A DNA stretch of 64,000 nucleotides from DATAJX01 sp964601735 (GTDB taxonomy: Bacteria; Pseudomonadota; Alphaproteobacteria; UBA2136; UBA6156): the NCBI GenBank assembly GCA_964601735.1, contig CAZROO010000002.1:62001-126000 (forward strand). The letters run 5' to 3'. The notes below the pieces were generated by a model. The model ran no database searches, was not told where the DNA came from, and saw only the letters and a list, made by a program, of their open reading frames with translations. How positions within the stretch are numbered: the stretch's first letter is position 1; every line of letters starts with the position of its first letter. Made by a program: the position numbers and the translations under genes. Positions 17,301 through 26,055 of the stretch are shown here, one piece after another.

Positions 17301-18218
17301 ATGAGTCTCTCCAAATCGCTGAATTTCGCCTACTATCCCGGCTGCGCCGCCAAGCAGATCCAAAAGGAGGCCGACTGGTCGGCCCGCGCCATTTGCGAAA
17401 AACTCGGCATCGGCCTCAACGACATGCGCGAGGCCACCTGCTGCGGTGCGGGCAATCTGCAGGAGCACGACCCTGCCGCAGGGTTGGCTATCAACGCCCG
17501 CATCTTCTCGCAGGCGGAAGAAATGGGCATGGACATCGTCACCATCTGCAACACCTGCCTGCAAACCTTCAGCTACGCCAATCACCGCCTCAAAAACGAG
17601 CCCGAACTCCTCGCCACCATCAACAAGGTTTTAGTGAAAGCCGGCGTGCGCCCCTACGGCGGCACCATCGAGGTCAAACACCTCATCTGGGTACTGGTCG
17701 AAGACATCGGTGAAGCCAAGCTCAAAGAGCATCTCAAAAATCCGCTGAATGGCTTGAAGGTTGCGCCGTTCTACGGCTGCCACGCCATGCGCCCGAATGA
17801 AATCTTCCAGGGCCGCGGCGGTACCATCAACGGGCCCAAGTATCTCGAAACCATCATCAAAAGCCTCGGCGGCGAAAGCGTCGATTACTACGGCAAGGAC
17901 AAATGCTGTGGCTTCCACTACATGCTGGTGCACGAAACCGAGTTCCTGCGCATGAGCGGCGGCCACAGCCTGCAAGCCAAAGATGCGGGCGCCGAAGTGA
18001 TGATTTCCCCCTGCACGCTGTGCGATTTCGCCCTCGGTGCCTATCAAAGCCGGGCCGAAAAAGCCCTCGGTAAAACCATCGGCCTGCCGGAAATGAACGT
18101 CAGCCAGCTCATCGGCGCCGCGTTCGGGCTCGACCGGAAAACGCTGGGCTTCCATCGCCTGCATCAAAACCCCACCCCCGCCATGCAGGCCCACGGCATG
18201 CAAATTCCCGCCGCCTAA
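17301..18218 (+). CDS. Two-CCG-domain protein, HdrB / SdhE-type quinone-reductase subunit family
   Basis: 305 aa with two complete CCG (Cys-rich) domains. The first is C15, C47-C48, C83xxC86; the second is C160, C202-C203, C238xxC241. This pattern binds noncubane [4Fe-4S] or Zn and is found in heterodisulfide reductase subunit B, in GlpC/LutA-type proteins, and in the membrane-anchoring subunit of archaeal/epsilon-type succinate:quinone reductases (SdhE). The long second spacer and stand-alone length fit HdrB/SdhE. No sdhA/B or hdr partner lies beside it, though fumC is 2 kb away. The partner enzyme is unknown. Confidence 0.8.
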   Translation: MSLSKSLNFAYYPGCAAKQIQKEADWSARAICEKLGIGLNDMREATCCGAGNLQEHDPAAGLAINARIFSQAEEMGMDIVTICNTCLQTFSYANHRLKNEPELLATINKVLVKAGVRPYGGTIEVKHLIWVLVEDIGEAKLKEHLKNPLNGLKVAPFYGCHAMRPNEIFQGRGGTINGPKYLETIIKSLGGESVDYYGKDKCCGFHYMLVHETEFLRMSGGHSLQAKDAGAEVMISPCTLCDFALGAYQSRAEKALGKTIGLPEMNVSQLIGAAFGLDRKTLGFHRLHQNPTPAMQAHGMQIPAA

Positions 18219-18230
18219 AACCTGCGCGCG

Positions 18231-18307
18231 AACTATCCCCGGAAAACATCGCGGCCTCGTGCTTGAGGAAGAAAAGCCGTCCATGCTCCGCGATTTTATC
18301 CGGGGCC
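18231..18307. repeat. Inverted-repeat module, relative of 15041-15112
   Basis: AACTATCCCCGGAAAACATC ... GCGATTTTATCCGGGGCC. The arms pair as CCCCGG/CCGGGG with GATGT/GCGAT-side mismatches. It lies just after the CCG gene and may double as its terminator. Confidence 0.7.
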
Positions 18308-18410
18308 TTGTTCAAAGAGAATCAACCAAACACACTATATATAAAGAATACCCTCCGCCGTTATCCCCGCGAGCGAAGCCGCCGGGCGCAGCGAAGGCAA
18401 CGCGGGTGGG

Positions 18411-18523
18411 GCGAACGGCCAAAGTCCTAAGAGAGCGTCCCCGGCCCCGTTCTGCAACGGGGCACGGGGTCTTGCCCGAACAGAAAACCCTAAACGCCGC
18501 CTCATCCCGGCGCAGGCCGGGAT
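18411..18523. repeat. Composite dispersed repeat, copy C
   Basis: GCGAACGGCCAAAGTCCTAA, GAGCGTCC, CCCCGTTCTGCAACGGGG, GGGGTCTTGCCCGAACAGAA, ACCCTAAACGCCGC and palindrome 18504-18523. The module order is the same as in copies A and B. It sits in the 817-bp gene desert 18219-19035. Confidence 0.85.
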
Positions 18524-18616
18524 CCACGTCCAATCGCCGCAAAAGAAAATCACAACTGACACCCGAGCACACAATCAAAGGTTGCAACAAAGAACCTGAC
18601 ACCCCGTACATGTTGG

Positions 18617-18635
18617 ATTGTATAAAGTATACAAT
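18617..18635. promoter_or_regulatory. Operator-like palindrome in the gene desert
   Basis: ATTGTATA-AAG-TATACAAT, a perfect 8-bp inverted repeat. A single half-site ATTGTATAC recurs near 18815. The form resembles GntR- or antitoxin-type operators, but no regulator or regulated gene is adjacent. Confidence 0.4.
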
Positions 18636-18851
18636 ACAAAAACCACCCAAAACCATACCCCAACCCACACCCGCCGATGCAACAGCGGTTTTAAGGCCTG
18701 GCACAAGCGCACCAAAGGCTTTTTGTCAGGTAGCTAAGGGAGAATGGCACAGGAAAAAACGCACGCCCTTAAAACCCTTCCTGTCGGAACGGTCGATCAA
18801 AGGGTACAACCTAAAATTGTATACGCAAAATGAGGAGGGAAGAGGGAGTCA

Positions 18852-18959
18852 CTTGCCGCGGCAGGGATAGGGTGACCGGAGGGTCGTCTTGGGGAGCCGC
18901 GGCAAGGTGAGGGCAGCATACGCCCGGCCGGCGGGGCGGGGCTATGGGAATCGACCCCG
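18852..18959 (+). ncRNA. Candidate structured RNA
   Basis: An 11-bp perfect stem, CTTGCCGCGGC (18852-18862) with GCCGCGGCAAG (18896-18906), encloses an inner hairpin GACC-GGAG-GGTC. Further hairpins follow: GGGC/GCCC (18911-18925) and CGGGG/CCCCG (18937-18959). It ends about 75 bp before the plus-strand gene at 19036, so it could be a leader RNA or a free small RNA. It matches no riboswitch, tmRNA, SRP or 6S consensus I know. Strand is assumed from the downstream gene. Confidence 0.35.
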
Positions 18960-19035
18960 GTGTAGGCCTGCCGTAAGCAAGCTTAAAATGTCTTTATACT
19001 TGCCGATACGGGTTTTGGCCCCTAGGCTTCGGCCC

Positions 19036-19521
19036 ATGCGTAAGTACCTTAAATACTGCCCGGGCTGGGAATGGTTCCTGCTCGGCTTCACCCTCCTTAT
19101 TCTCGCGTTGTACCTGATGGGCCACAAGCTGTTCGGGCTTTCCGGCCTCATGAGCAGCGCCTTCGCCTTTGGTGGAGCCATCGTCACGGCGGCGTTGATT
19201 ATGCCGCTGATGACGCTGGTGAGCGGCCTGGTGGCAAGCCTCATCGTGCCGGTCGTGGCGCTGTTCACCACGTTGTTTTCCACTGTCGTAGGCTGGCTGG
19301 CCGCCACCTGGGTGGGGGCGCTGTTCAGCCCGGTCTACGCCATGATTGCGCCGGTCATCCTCAAAATATCGCCACTGCTCACGCTGGGCAAGTACGGCCG
19401 TAAAATCTACGACTGGCTCGACGACCAATGCTGGTGGCCGCAAAAGCTGGTATTCACCAGCAACAAGCGCCTGGCTAAGTTGAAGACGGCTAAGAAGGCC
19501 TCCGGCAAACGCCGGAAGTAA
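19036..19521 (+). CDS. Membrane protein, unknown
   Basis: 161 aa, not recognised. It has three or four hydrophobic segments (WFLLGFTLLILALYLMG and VASLIVPVVALFTTLF among them) and a basic cytoplasmic tail (KRLAKLKTAKKASGKRRK). The ATG at 19036 is chosen; an in-frame ATG at 18988 would add 16 residues. It is convergent with the amidase gene and its last 32 bp overlap that gene's 3' end. Confidence 0.6.
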   Translation: MRKYLKYCPGWEWFLLGFTLLILALYLMGHKLFGLSGLMSSAFAFGGAIVTAALIMPLMTLVSGLVASLIVPVVALFTTLFSTVVGWLAATWVGALFSPVYAMIAPVILKISPLLTLGKYGRKIYDWLDDQCWWPQKLVFTSNKRLAKLKTAKKASGKRRK

Positions 19522-20041
19522 CCAATCTGTTCCACTCGAAATGCTCGCCCGGGTCGGTCTTGCGGCCCGGCGAGATATCGCTGTGGCCCAGCACGTTGTG
19601 CGGCGTGACCGCGGGGTGACGCGACTGGATATCCTTCAATAGCGCAATCAGCGTGGCGTACTGCGCCTCGGTGTAGGGCTCTGCATTCGTCCAGTCGCTT
19701 ACCTGCTTCTCGCTCTCAAGCGTGGCGCCGTGGGGGAAGGGTCCCCGGTTGCCGATCTCGATGCCGATGCTCCAATCATTCAGGTTCTCAATTCCGTCCC
19801 ACCGGCTTTTACCGGCATGGAAGGCGCTGTATTTTTCACTGACCAGTTGCACCAGTTCACCCTCGCGGGTGATGACGTAGTGCGACGACACCTCCGCCGC
19901 CGGGTCGCGCAGGCGGGCAATGGCCTCGTCGTCACTGGCCATCCAGGTGCCGTGGATGACGACGTACTTCAGCACCGCGTTGCCGCGTTCGCGCCAGTTG
20001 GGGCTGGGCATGAAACGCGAAACCAATTTGCTGTCTTCCAT
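19490..20041 (-). CDS. N-acetylmuramoyl-L-alanine amidase (Amidase_2/AmpD-like)
   Basis: 183 aa. Cuts the amide between MurNAc and the stem peptide. Zinc ligands appear as His30 (VVIHGT), His153 (GHSDISPGRKTDPG) and Asp163, with catalytic Glu95 in GIEIGN. No signal peptide is visible, so a cytoplasmic AmpD-like role in recycling anhydro-muropeptides is most likely. Its ATG overlaps the fumC stop (TGATG), which implies cotranscription. The 3' end overlaps the convergent membrane-protein gene. Confidence 0.9.
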   Translation of the reverse strand: MEDSKLVSRFMPSPNWRERGNAVLKYVVIHGTWMASDDEAIARLRDPAAEVSSHYVITREGELVQLVSEKYSAFHAGKSRWDGIENLNDWSIGIEIGNRGPFPHGATLESEKQVSDWTNAEPYTEAQYATLIALLKDIQSRHPAVTPHNVLGHSDISPGRKTDPGEHFEWNRLVTSGVCRRPS

Positions 20042-21450
20042 CAGGCCTTTGGTGCAATCATGTCGGCGGGGCGTACGGTCTTGTCGAAGGTGGCGGCATC
20101 GATGAAACCGAGCTTGAGCGCGGCCTCCTTCAACGTCAGGTTTTCCTTCAATGCCTTCTTGGCCACCTGTGCCGCCTTGTCGTAACCGATGACCGGGTTC
20201 AGCGCGGTCACCAGCATCAGGCTGTTGGCCAGGTGGCGTTCAATGGCGGGTATGTTGGGTTCCAAACCATCCACGCAGTGCTCCACAAAACTGCGGCTGG
20301 CGTCGGCCAGCAGTTGCATGCTTTGCAATACGTTGTGGATGATGAGGGGCTTGAACACGTTAAGCTGCAAGTGGCCCTGCATCCCGCCCGCCGTCACCGC
20401 GGCGTCGTTGCCGATAATCTGGCAGCACACCATGCTCAGCGCCTCGCACTGCGTGGGGTTGACCTTGCCGGGCATGATGCTGCTGCCGGGCTCATTGGCG
20501 GGCAGGCTCAACTCGCCAATGCCGCAGCGCGGGCCACTGCCCAAAAGGCGGATGTCGTTGGCAATTTTCATCGCCGCGACGGCGGCGGTTTTAAGGCTGG
20601 CGCTCATCTGCACCAGCGGCTCGTGGCCGGAAAGGCCGAAAAAAGTGTTATCGGTCTGGGTAAAGGGCAGGCGGGTCAGCCGCGCCACTTCCTTGCATAC
20701 CTGCGGCGCAAATTTGGGGTGGCTGTTCAGGCCAGTGCCGACGGCGGTACCGCCCAGCGGCAGCGGCATCATGGCTTTGCCCGCTTCCTCAATCCGCTGG
20801 CGCGCAAACTTGAGTTGCGCGGCAAAGGCCGAGAATTCCTGGCCCAGCGTCAGCGGCGTGGCGTCCTGCAAATGGGTGCGGCCGGTCTTGATGATTTTGG
20901 CCCAGGCCTTGGCTTTACTGGCCAGGGCTTGCTCAAATTCGATCATCGCGGGCAGCACGTCGTGGTGCAGGGCCACGGCGGCGGCAATGTGCATGGCGGT
21001 GGGGAAGGTGTCGTTGCTGCTCTGGCCGCGGTTCACATGGTCGTTGGGGTGAATTGGCGATTTCCCGCCTTTCTTGCCGGTCAGGCTCTCATTGGCGCGG
21101 CCCGCGATCACTTCGTTCAGGTTCATGTTGGTTTGCGTGCCGCTGCCGGTTTGCCAGACAACCAGCGGGAATTCGCCAGGCAGCTTGCCTGCAATAATCT
21201 CGTCGCAGGCGGCCTCGATGGCGCGGGCGGTGGCCTTGTCGAGCTGCTTCAAGCCCACATTCACCGTGGCCGCGGCGCGCTTGAGCGTGGCGTAGGCTTG
21301 TATAAAACGCGGCGTGAAATTCTGTCCGCCAAGGCTGAGTCCGATTCTGAAATTCTGGCTGCTGCGCTGGGTTTGCGCACCCCAATAAGCCTCGGCCGGC
21401 ACGGCGATGTCGCCCATGCTGTCGGACTCGGTGCGGGTGTTGGGAGCCAT
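20041..21450 (-). CDS. fumC: Fumarate hydratase class II
   Basis: 469-aa iron-independent fumarase, converting fumarate to L-malate in the TCA cycle. The signature GSSIMPGKVNP and the GTGLNSHP, TGRTHLQDATPLTLGQE and TGSGTQTNMN motifs are all present. The start MAPNTRTESDSMGD fits the family. The frame is open further upstream but runs into noncoding DNA, and that extension is rejected. Downstream it overlaps the amidase start by one base. Confidence 0.97.
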   Translation of the reverse strand: MAPNTRTESDSMGDIAVPAEAYWGAQTQRSSQNFRIGLSLGGQNFTPRFIQAYATLKRAAATVNVGLKQLDKATARAIEAACDEIIAGKLPGEFPLVVWQTGSGTQTNMNLNEVIAGRANESLTGKKGGKSPIHPNDHVNRGQSSNDTFPTAMHIAAAVALHHDVLPAMIEFEQALASKAKAWAKIIKTGRTHLQDATPLTLGQEFSAFAAQLKFARQRIEEAGKAMMPLPLGGTAVGTGLNSHPKFAPQVCKEVARLTRLPFTQTDNTFFGLSGHEPLVQMSASLKTAAVAAMKIANDIRLLGSGPRCGIGELSLPANEPGSSIMPGKVNPTQCEALSMVCCQIIGNDAAVTAGGMQGHLQLNVFKPLIIHNVLQSMQLLADASRSFVEHCVDGLEPNIPAIERHLANSLMLVTALNPVIGYDKAAQVAKKALKENLTLKEAALKLGFIDAATFDKTVRPADMIAPKA

Positions 21451-21530
21451 CGTCGTTGCTTTCTGTTGGGCGCAATTTAACACGGAACAGGAGGGCGATG
21501 GACGGGGCGCTGACGGCATACGCAAAAAAT

Positions 21531-21553
21531 AACCCCCCGGTGGACGGGGGGTT
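21531..21553 (-). terminator. Terminator downstream of flgE
   Basis: On the minus strand AACCCCCC-GTCCACC-GGGGGGTT is followed by ATTTTTTG. It lies between flgE and fumC. A second A/T-rich hairpin lies at 21618-21650 and a dispersed palindrome near 21656-21676. Confidence 0.8.
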
Positions 21554-21730
21554 GATTTACGTCGAGCCAGGCTGGAACAAGGGGAGAGAGAGTGGCTCGG
21601 CCGTAACCGATGACAAGGCTCAAAAAACATCTTTCGTTTTTTGTTAGCCTTGCATCGCCCCGGCGCAGGCCGGGGTCTACGTCTTTGCAAGGCGCAGCCC
21701 TGAAACTTTTTGTCTTCAGACTTCCTTTCG

Positions 21731-23482
21731 TTACCTGATTTGCAACAAATTGTTGAGCATCTGGTCAACCGTGCTGATGACCGAACTGCTGGCCTGGAAG
21801 GCGCGCTGCGCGATGATCATCTGACTGAATTCACCTGCGATGTCGGTGGTTGAACCTTCCAGCGAGCCACCCACGATGCGGCCGGTACCGCCTGTGTTGG
21901 GCTGTTTGAGCAGGGCTTGGCCCGAGGCATCGGTCACGCGCAGCAGGTTGCCGCTAACAGGTTCAAGGCCGTTCGGATTTTGGAAAACGCCGATGGCCAG
22001 ACGGTAAAGCTTTTTGGTTTCGCCGTTGGTGAAGGTGCCGTTGACGTAGCCGTTTTCATCCACCTGAACACTGGCCAGCGTACCGGCGCCAAAACCGTTC
22101 TGGTTGACCGACGATACGTTGTTGTTGGCCGAAAACTGAATAACGCCGTTGGTGCCGACACCTGTATTAAGTTGGGTCTGTTGCGTCGCGCCGAACAGGA
22201 AGGTGGTGGTGGTGGTAGCCGGCGGAGTAGCGACGTTAAAGCTGCCGCTGACGGTAATGCGCACCTTGCTGGTGGCAAAGTACATTTCCCTTGTACCCGT
22301 CCCGGTCAAGGTAATGGGAGCATCACCCGTTGCGGTAAACACACCGCCAGCTACGGTACCCAGCAACCACGTGCCGTCATCCTGTTTCTGCACGGCGTAA
22401 TTTGCATTTGTTCCACCGTAAGTACCTTCAAAACTGATACCGAGCACGCCTGAGCCTTCGCCGACACCTGTGTAGCCCAACGCACCCGCGGTGGCCACGG
22501 TGTTGCCGGTGGGCGCGGTACTGGTGGCAGGCAAGGTGGCAATGGTACCGCCGGTATAGTCGCCAAAGCTGAGATTGATAGTGCTGGGGTTTACACCACC
22601 AGCCCAGGTGACGTTCAGCGCGGTTGAGCCGGTATAGGCACCTGTGGTCATGTTCATGGCGCTGGCGTATTCGAGCGTGCCGTTGGGGTTGAATTGCAGG
22701 GTACCGCTGCCGAGATCTACATTGCTACCAGCGGTGCCCCCCTGCACGTTGGAGCCATCGGTATAAACCGTATAATCCCACAAGTTGGCGGCACGCTTGG
22801 TAAAGGCGATGGTCATGTCGCGCGCGCCGCCCTGGGCATCGAACACCCGGACGTCGGCGAGAAAGTCGGCCTTGGTCGGATCTTTAGCCACGCCGGTCAC
22901 ATCGTTCAACGCAGCGCTCAGACTTGAGGTGGTATCGTAAATAAGGTTGTTGTCCGTGGAGCTGTTGATGTTGGCGTTGAGGCTCAGTTCCGTGGTTTCC
23001 TGAGAACTGACGCCAATGCTGCCGAGTTCAACAGCAACGGGGTTCTGCACGTTAATGATGGTACCGTCGGAGTCTGTGCGCCAGCCTTGCAGGTAGAATC
23101 CGCTGGAGTTGACTAGGAAACCTTGCTTGTTTTGACTGAAGTCCCCGGCACGCGTATAGTAATAGCTGGTATTGGAATCATTGGTACTGGCATCTGCCAC
23201 ACGGAAAAAACCACTACCGGAGATGGCGAGGTCTGTGGCGTTGTTGGAACTGACCAATGACCCTTGCGCGCTTTCGGAACGCTGCACATTGGCGGCCACA
23301 CCGCCGGCATTATAGGCAGTACCGCCTGCGCCCGCACTGGTGACCATTTGGCTAAACAGGCTGCGGCCCGCCTTATAGCCAACGGTGTTGGTGTTGGCGA
23401 GGTTGTCGGAAATAACGCTGATGGCCTGACCTTGCGCCGACAGAGCTGATACGCTCGCGGTCATCGCCCCAAACAAACCCAT
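21731..23482 (-). CDS. flgE: Flagellar hook protein FlgE
   Basis: 583 aa. It polymerises into the flagellar hook. The N-terminal rod motif (ASVSALSAQGQAISVISDNL, ANTNTVGYK) and the C-terminal FSQMIIAQRAFQASSSVIST segment form the D0 coiled-coil domains. The middle is Thr/Gly/Asn-rich, typical of exposed hook domains. It is longer than the enterobacterial protein, as is common. It follows flgD by 49 bp on the minus strand and ends that transcript. Confidence 0.96.
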   Translation of the reverse strand: MGLFGAMTASVSALSAQGQAISVISDNLANTNTVGYKAGRSLFSQMVTSAGAGGTAYNAGGVAANVQRSESAQGSLVSSNNATDLAISGSGFFRVADASTNDSNTSYYYTRAGDFSQNKQGFLVNSSGFYLQGWRTDSDGTIINVQNPVAVELGSIGVSSQETTELSLNANINSSTDNNLIYDTTSSLSAALNDVTGVAKDPTKADFLADVRVFDAQGGARDMTIAFTKRAANLWDYTVYTDGSNVQGGTAGSNVDLGSGTLQFNPNGTLEYASAMNMTTGAYTGSTALNVTWAGGVNPSTINLSFGDYTGGTIATLPATSTAPTGNTVATAGALGYTGVGEGSGVLGISFEGTYGGTNANYAVQKQDDGTWLLGTVAGGVFTATGDAPITLTGTGTREMYFATSKVRITVSGSFNVATPPATTTTTFLFGATQQTQLNTGVGTNGVIQFSANNNVSSVNQNGFGAGTLASVQVDENGYVNGTFTNGETKKLYRLAIGVFQNPNGLEPVSGNLLRVTDASGQALLKQPNTGGTGRIVGGSLEGSTTDIAGEFSQMIIAQRAFQASSSVISTVDQMLNNLLQIR

Positions 23483-23531
23483 ATTTCAATCTCCTTACTA
23501 TTGTTTTTTAGATTGCAGGAAGCGTGCCAAC

Positions 23532-24266
23532 TTACTCGCCGGTATTGCTGCTGCTGGCGCTGGAAGCTACGACCACTTGGCTGATGTCGCTGAAGGCTAC
23601 GGCGCGGCCGTCGGCAAGCTCGACATTGACGTCGCCGCTGGCATCGGTGTTTACCGCCACCGCCACACCGTAGGTAAGCAGCTTGCTGGTGACCTGATTA
23701 CCGTCGCTGTTGTAGGCAGTGATGACCGCCTTATAGGTGCCGGTGGGAGCTTGGCTGCCGTCTTGCATGGTGCCGTCCCAGCTGACGGTGTGGTTGCCGG
23801 GGGTAAGCGCGCTGCCGTCCTGGGGTGTCAGCGTTTTTACGACGGTGCCGTCGCTGTTGTAAATCTGGATGTTCATTTCGGAAGCCTGAGCATCGAGGTT
23901 GTAGCCGAACGGCACGGCGCCATCGCTGTTTTTATTGAAGCTGGGGCCTGGTGCCAGCACGGCGTGGCCCAGGTAGCTGGTGGCCAGGCTTTGCTGGCCC
24001 AGGTCTTTTTGGCCATTAAGTTGGGTGAGCAGCGTGTTGGTCTGAATTTGTTGTTGCAGGCCGCCGAACTGCGCGAGTTGGCCTAGGAACTGGCTTTCAT
24101 CCTGCGGATGCAGGGGGTCCTGGTTTTTCAGTTGGGTGGTGAGCAACTGCAGAAAGGTCTGGAAGTTGAGCGAATTGAGGGCCTGATCGGTATTGGCCTG
24201 CAATGTGCTGTTTTGCTGGGTATTGATATTGGTACCGTCGGTAACGCCAGGAATCGCGGTGCTCAT
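23532..24266 (-). CDS. flgD: Flagellar hook assembly (cap) protein FlgD
   Basis: 244 aa, the scaffold that caps the growing hook. The N-terminal FLQLLTTQLKNQDPLHPQDE and QFLGQLAQF are the FlgD signature, followed by FnIII/Tudor-like repeats with WDGTMQDGSQAPTGTYK. The gene lies 16 bp after fliK, giving the order fliK-flgD-flgE that is common in alphaproteobacteria. Confidence 0.95.
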   Translation of the reverse strand: MSTAIPGVTDGTNINTQQNSTLQANTDQALNSLNFQTFLQLLTTQLKNQDPLHPQDESQFLGQLAQFGGLQQQIQTNTLLTQLNGQKDLGQQSLATSYLGHAVLAPGPSFNKNSDGAVPFGYNLDAQASEMNIQIYNSDGTVVKTLTPQDGSALTPGNHTVSWDGTMQDGSQAPTGTYKAVITAYNSDGNQVTSKLLTYGVAVAVNTDASGDVNVELADGRAVAFSDISQVVVASSASSSNTGE

Positions 24267-24282
24267 GGTTGCTTTCTCCCTT

Positions 24283-25995
24283 TTAAATATTCACGTCGAG
24301 TAAACGGTCGGGCGCCACCCAGGCGGCCGGGTTGGTGGCCTGCACGGTTTCGTCGTCGGCCAGCACATCGCCACCCTGGAAACCACTATTGTTTTGCGCC
24401 TGTTGCTGTTGTTGTGATTGCTGTTGCTGCTGCGGATTCTGCTGGTTGAGCATGAAGCTCAGGCCTTCCTGTCCTAGCTTGAAGCCTGCCTGCTTGAGGC
24501 CGTCGCCGAACTGTTTGATGTCGCCAGCCAGCGCGTTGACCACGGCGGGGTCGGAAGCCGAGATCTTGCCACTGACTGTCCCATCCTTGACCGTGAGCTC
24601 GACGTGGACTTGACCGAGTTCCGGCGGGTTGAGCTTGATGCGGATTTCGCCGCCGCCCTGGTCGATGAGGCTCTTCATCTGCACCACGGTCTGGTTGGTC
24701 ACATCGTAACGCTTGGCGAGGTCGAGTTTTTGCTGGAACTGTTCGACTTGCTGGGCGAAATCTGCCTGCTGGGCCGCGTTGGCGGTAGCAGAGGCGTTGG
24801 TACCTTGTTGTGCCGTTTGGGCCAGCAGGTCGGCACGGGCACTGAGTGTCAGATCTGGCCCGACATTGGTCTTGGTATCGCCAGCGAGTTTGTCGGTGGT
24901 GGTAACTGGCTTGGCACTGTCTTCGCCATTCCAGGTGAATTTGACGTCGCCACTGACGGGAGCCAGCACCTGGCTGTTATCGATGGCCTGCACATTGGCG
25001 GAACTGATGATGCTGGTGTTGTCAGACATAACCGGCGCCTTAACCACAGGCTTGACGGTGGCCCCGGAGGCGTCGATGGCCACGGCGACGGCGGGCGGGG
25101 CGGCATCGGGAATGGGAGCGGCAACTTGTGGCGTAGTGTCGTCGATGCTGTCGCTGGTCTTGACCTTGTTGCCGTCGGTGGTTTTGAGACCTGCGACTTC
25201 GCGGGCGGCATCGGAAGCCGTTGAATAACTAGTGGCCTGTTTGAGGGCGTTTTGTGCGCGGGCAATGGTGGATTGAGACGTGGATGTATCGGTGGCAGAT
25301 GCCGCAGTAAGGGTGAAGCTGACCGGCTGGTCGGCCTTGACCAGCGGTTGGCCGTCGGCACCGCTAAGGAATGGCGCCACATGGATGGCGATCATGAGTT
25401 GCGCCAGCGCCGACATTTGCGAATCGTCGCTGCCGAGGATGTCTGTGGCTTTGCTCAAACTGCTTTGGATAATCGTGGTAAGGCTGTCGATTTTATCACC
25501 GGGTACGCCTAGCTTTTGCAGTACCGCTTTAAGGTTGGCAGGCTGGGCCAGGTCTTGCATCGAGATGCCAAGTTGTGCAGCGGCCTGCTGAATCTGTTGC
25601 AGCGACTGGGCCAGGATTTGGGTGGATGCGGTAGGGTTGGATAATGGTGTAGCTGCTGTGCCGGTAGAATCGGCGAGTTGTACACCGGCATTTTGCAGGA
25701 GGGATTGCAGTTGCGCCAGCGGGTCGGTGGCACTGCCTGTTTGTGGGCCGGCGAGCAGGGTGGAAAGGTCTGGCGCGGAAGTCGGGGGAGTGCCGGTGGC
25801 AGCGAGGTTGGTGAAGAAATCGCTGTTTGCGGTGGTACCGGTTGGGGCGGGGGCGGTAATGCCATTGGCATCCACCAGGCCGGAGAAAAGGCCGGGCAGG
25901 GGGCTGGTGCCCGCAGGTGGTGTATCGGCGGTACCGCCGAGAACATTCGATAACCCGGCCAAAGCCGTGCTCGCAAAGCTGAATCCTGTTGTCAT
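24283..25995 (-). CDS. fliK: Flagellar hook-length control protein FliK
   Basis: 570 aa. Measures hook length and switches export specificity through FlhB. The long N-terminal two-thirds is low-complexity (Ala, Thr, Gln, Pro). The conserved Flg_hook domain near residues 455-545 contains IRIKLNPPELGQVHVELTV, then a Gln-rich stretch. The ATG at 25995 (MTTGFSF) is preferred over an upstream alternative start. It is transcribed divergently from the FlhB-like gene; the two start codons are 60 bp apart. Confidence 0.93.
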   Translation of the reverse strand: MTTGFSFASTALAGLSNVLGGTADTPPAGTSPLPGLFSGLVDANGITAPAPTGTTANSDFFTNLAATGTPPTSAPDLSTLLAGPQTGSATDPLAQLQSLLQNAGVQLADSTGTAATPLSNPTASTQILAQSLQQIQQAAAQLGISMQDLAQPANLKAVLQKLGVPGDKIDSLTTIIQSSLSKATDILGSDDSQMSALAQLMIAIHVAPFLSGADGQPLVKADQPVSFTLTAASATDTSTSQSTIARAQNALKQATSYSTASDAAREVAGLKTTDGNKVKTSDSIDDTTPQVAAPIPDAAPPAVAVAIDASGATVKPVVKAPVMSDNTSIISSANVQAIDNSQVLAPVSGDVKFTWNGEDSAKPVTTTDKLAGDTKTNVGPDLTLSARADLLAQTAQQGTNASATANAAQQADFAQQVEQFQQKLDLAKRYDVTNQTVVQMKSLIDQGGGEIRIKLNPPELGQVHVELTVKDGTVSGKISASDPAVVNALAGDIKQFGDGLKQAGFKLGQEGLSFMLNQQNPQQQQQSQQQQQAQNNSGFQGGDVLADDETVQATNPAAWVAPDRLLDVNI

Positions 25996-26055
25996 TGGTT
26001 TTTGGTATGCACAGCCCATGCCAAGGGAAACCAAAAGGTGTTAGACTCCAACGGC

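Noticed and set aside
18219..18850. Small open frames in the gene desert
   Set aside because: They cross palindromes and composite repeats, lack ribosome sites and show no protein-like composition.
18937..18960. tRNA T-arm or tmRNA-like GGGAATCGACCCC
   Set aside because: No TTC in the loop on the possible tRNA strand, no acceptor stem or CCA, and no tag reading frame nearby.
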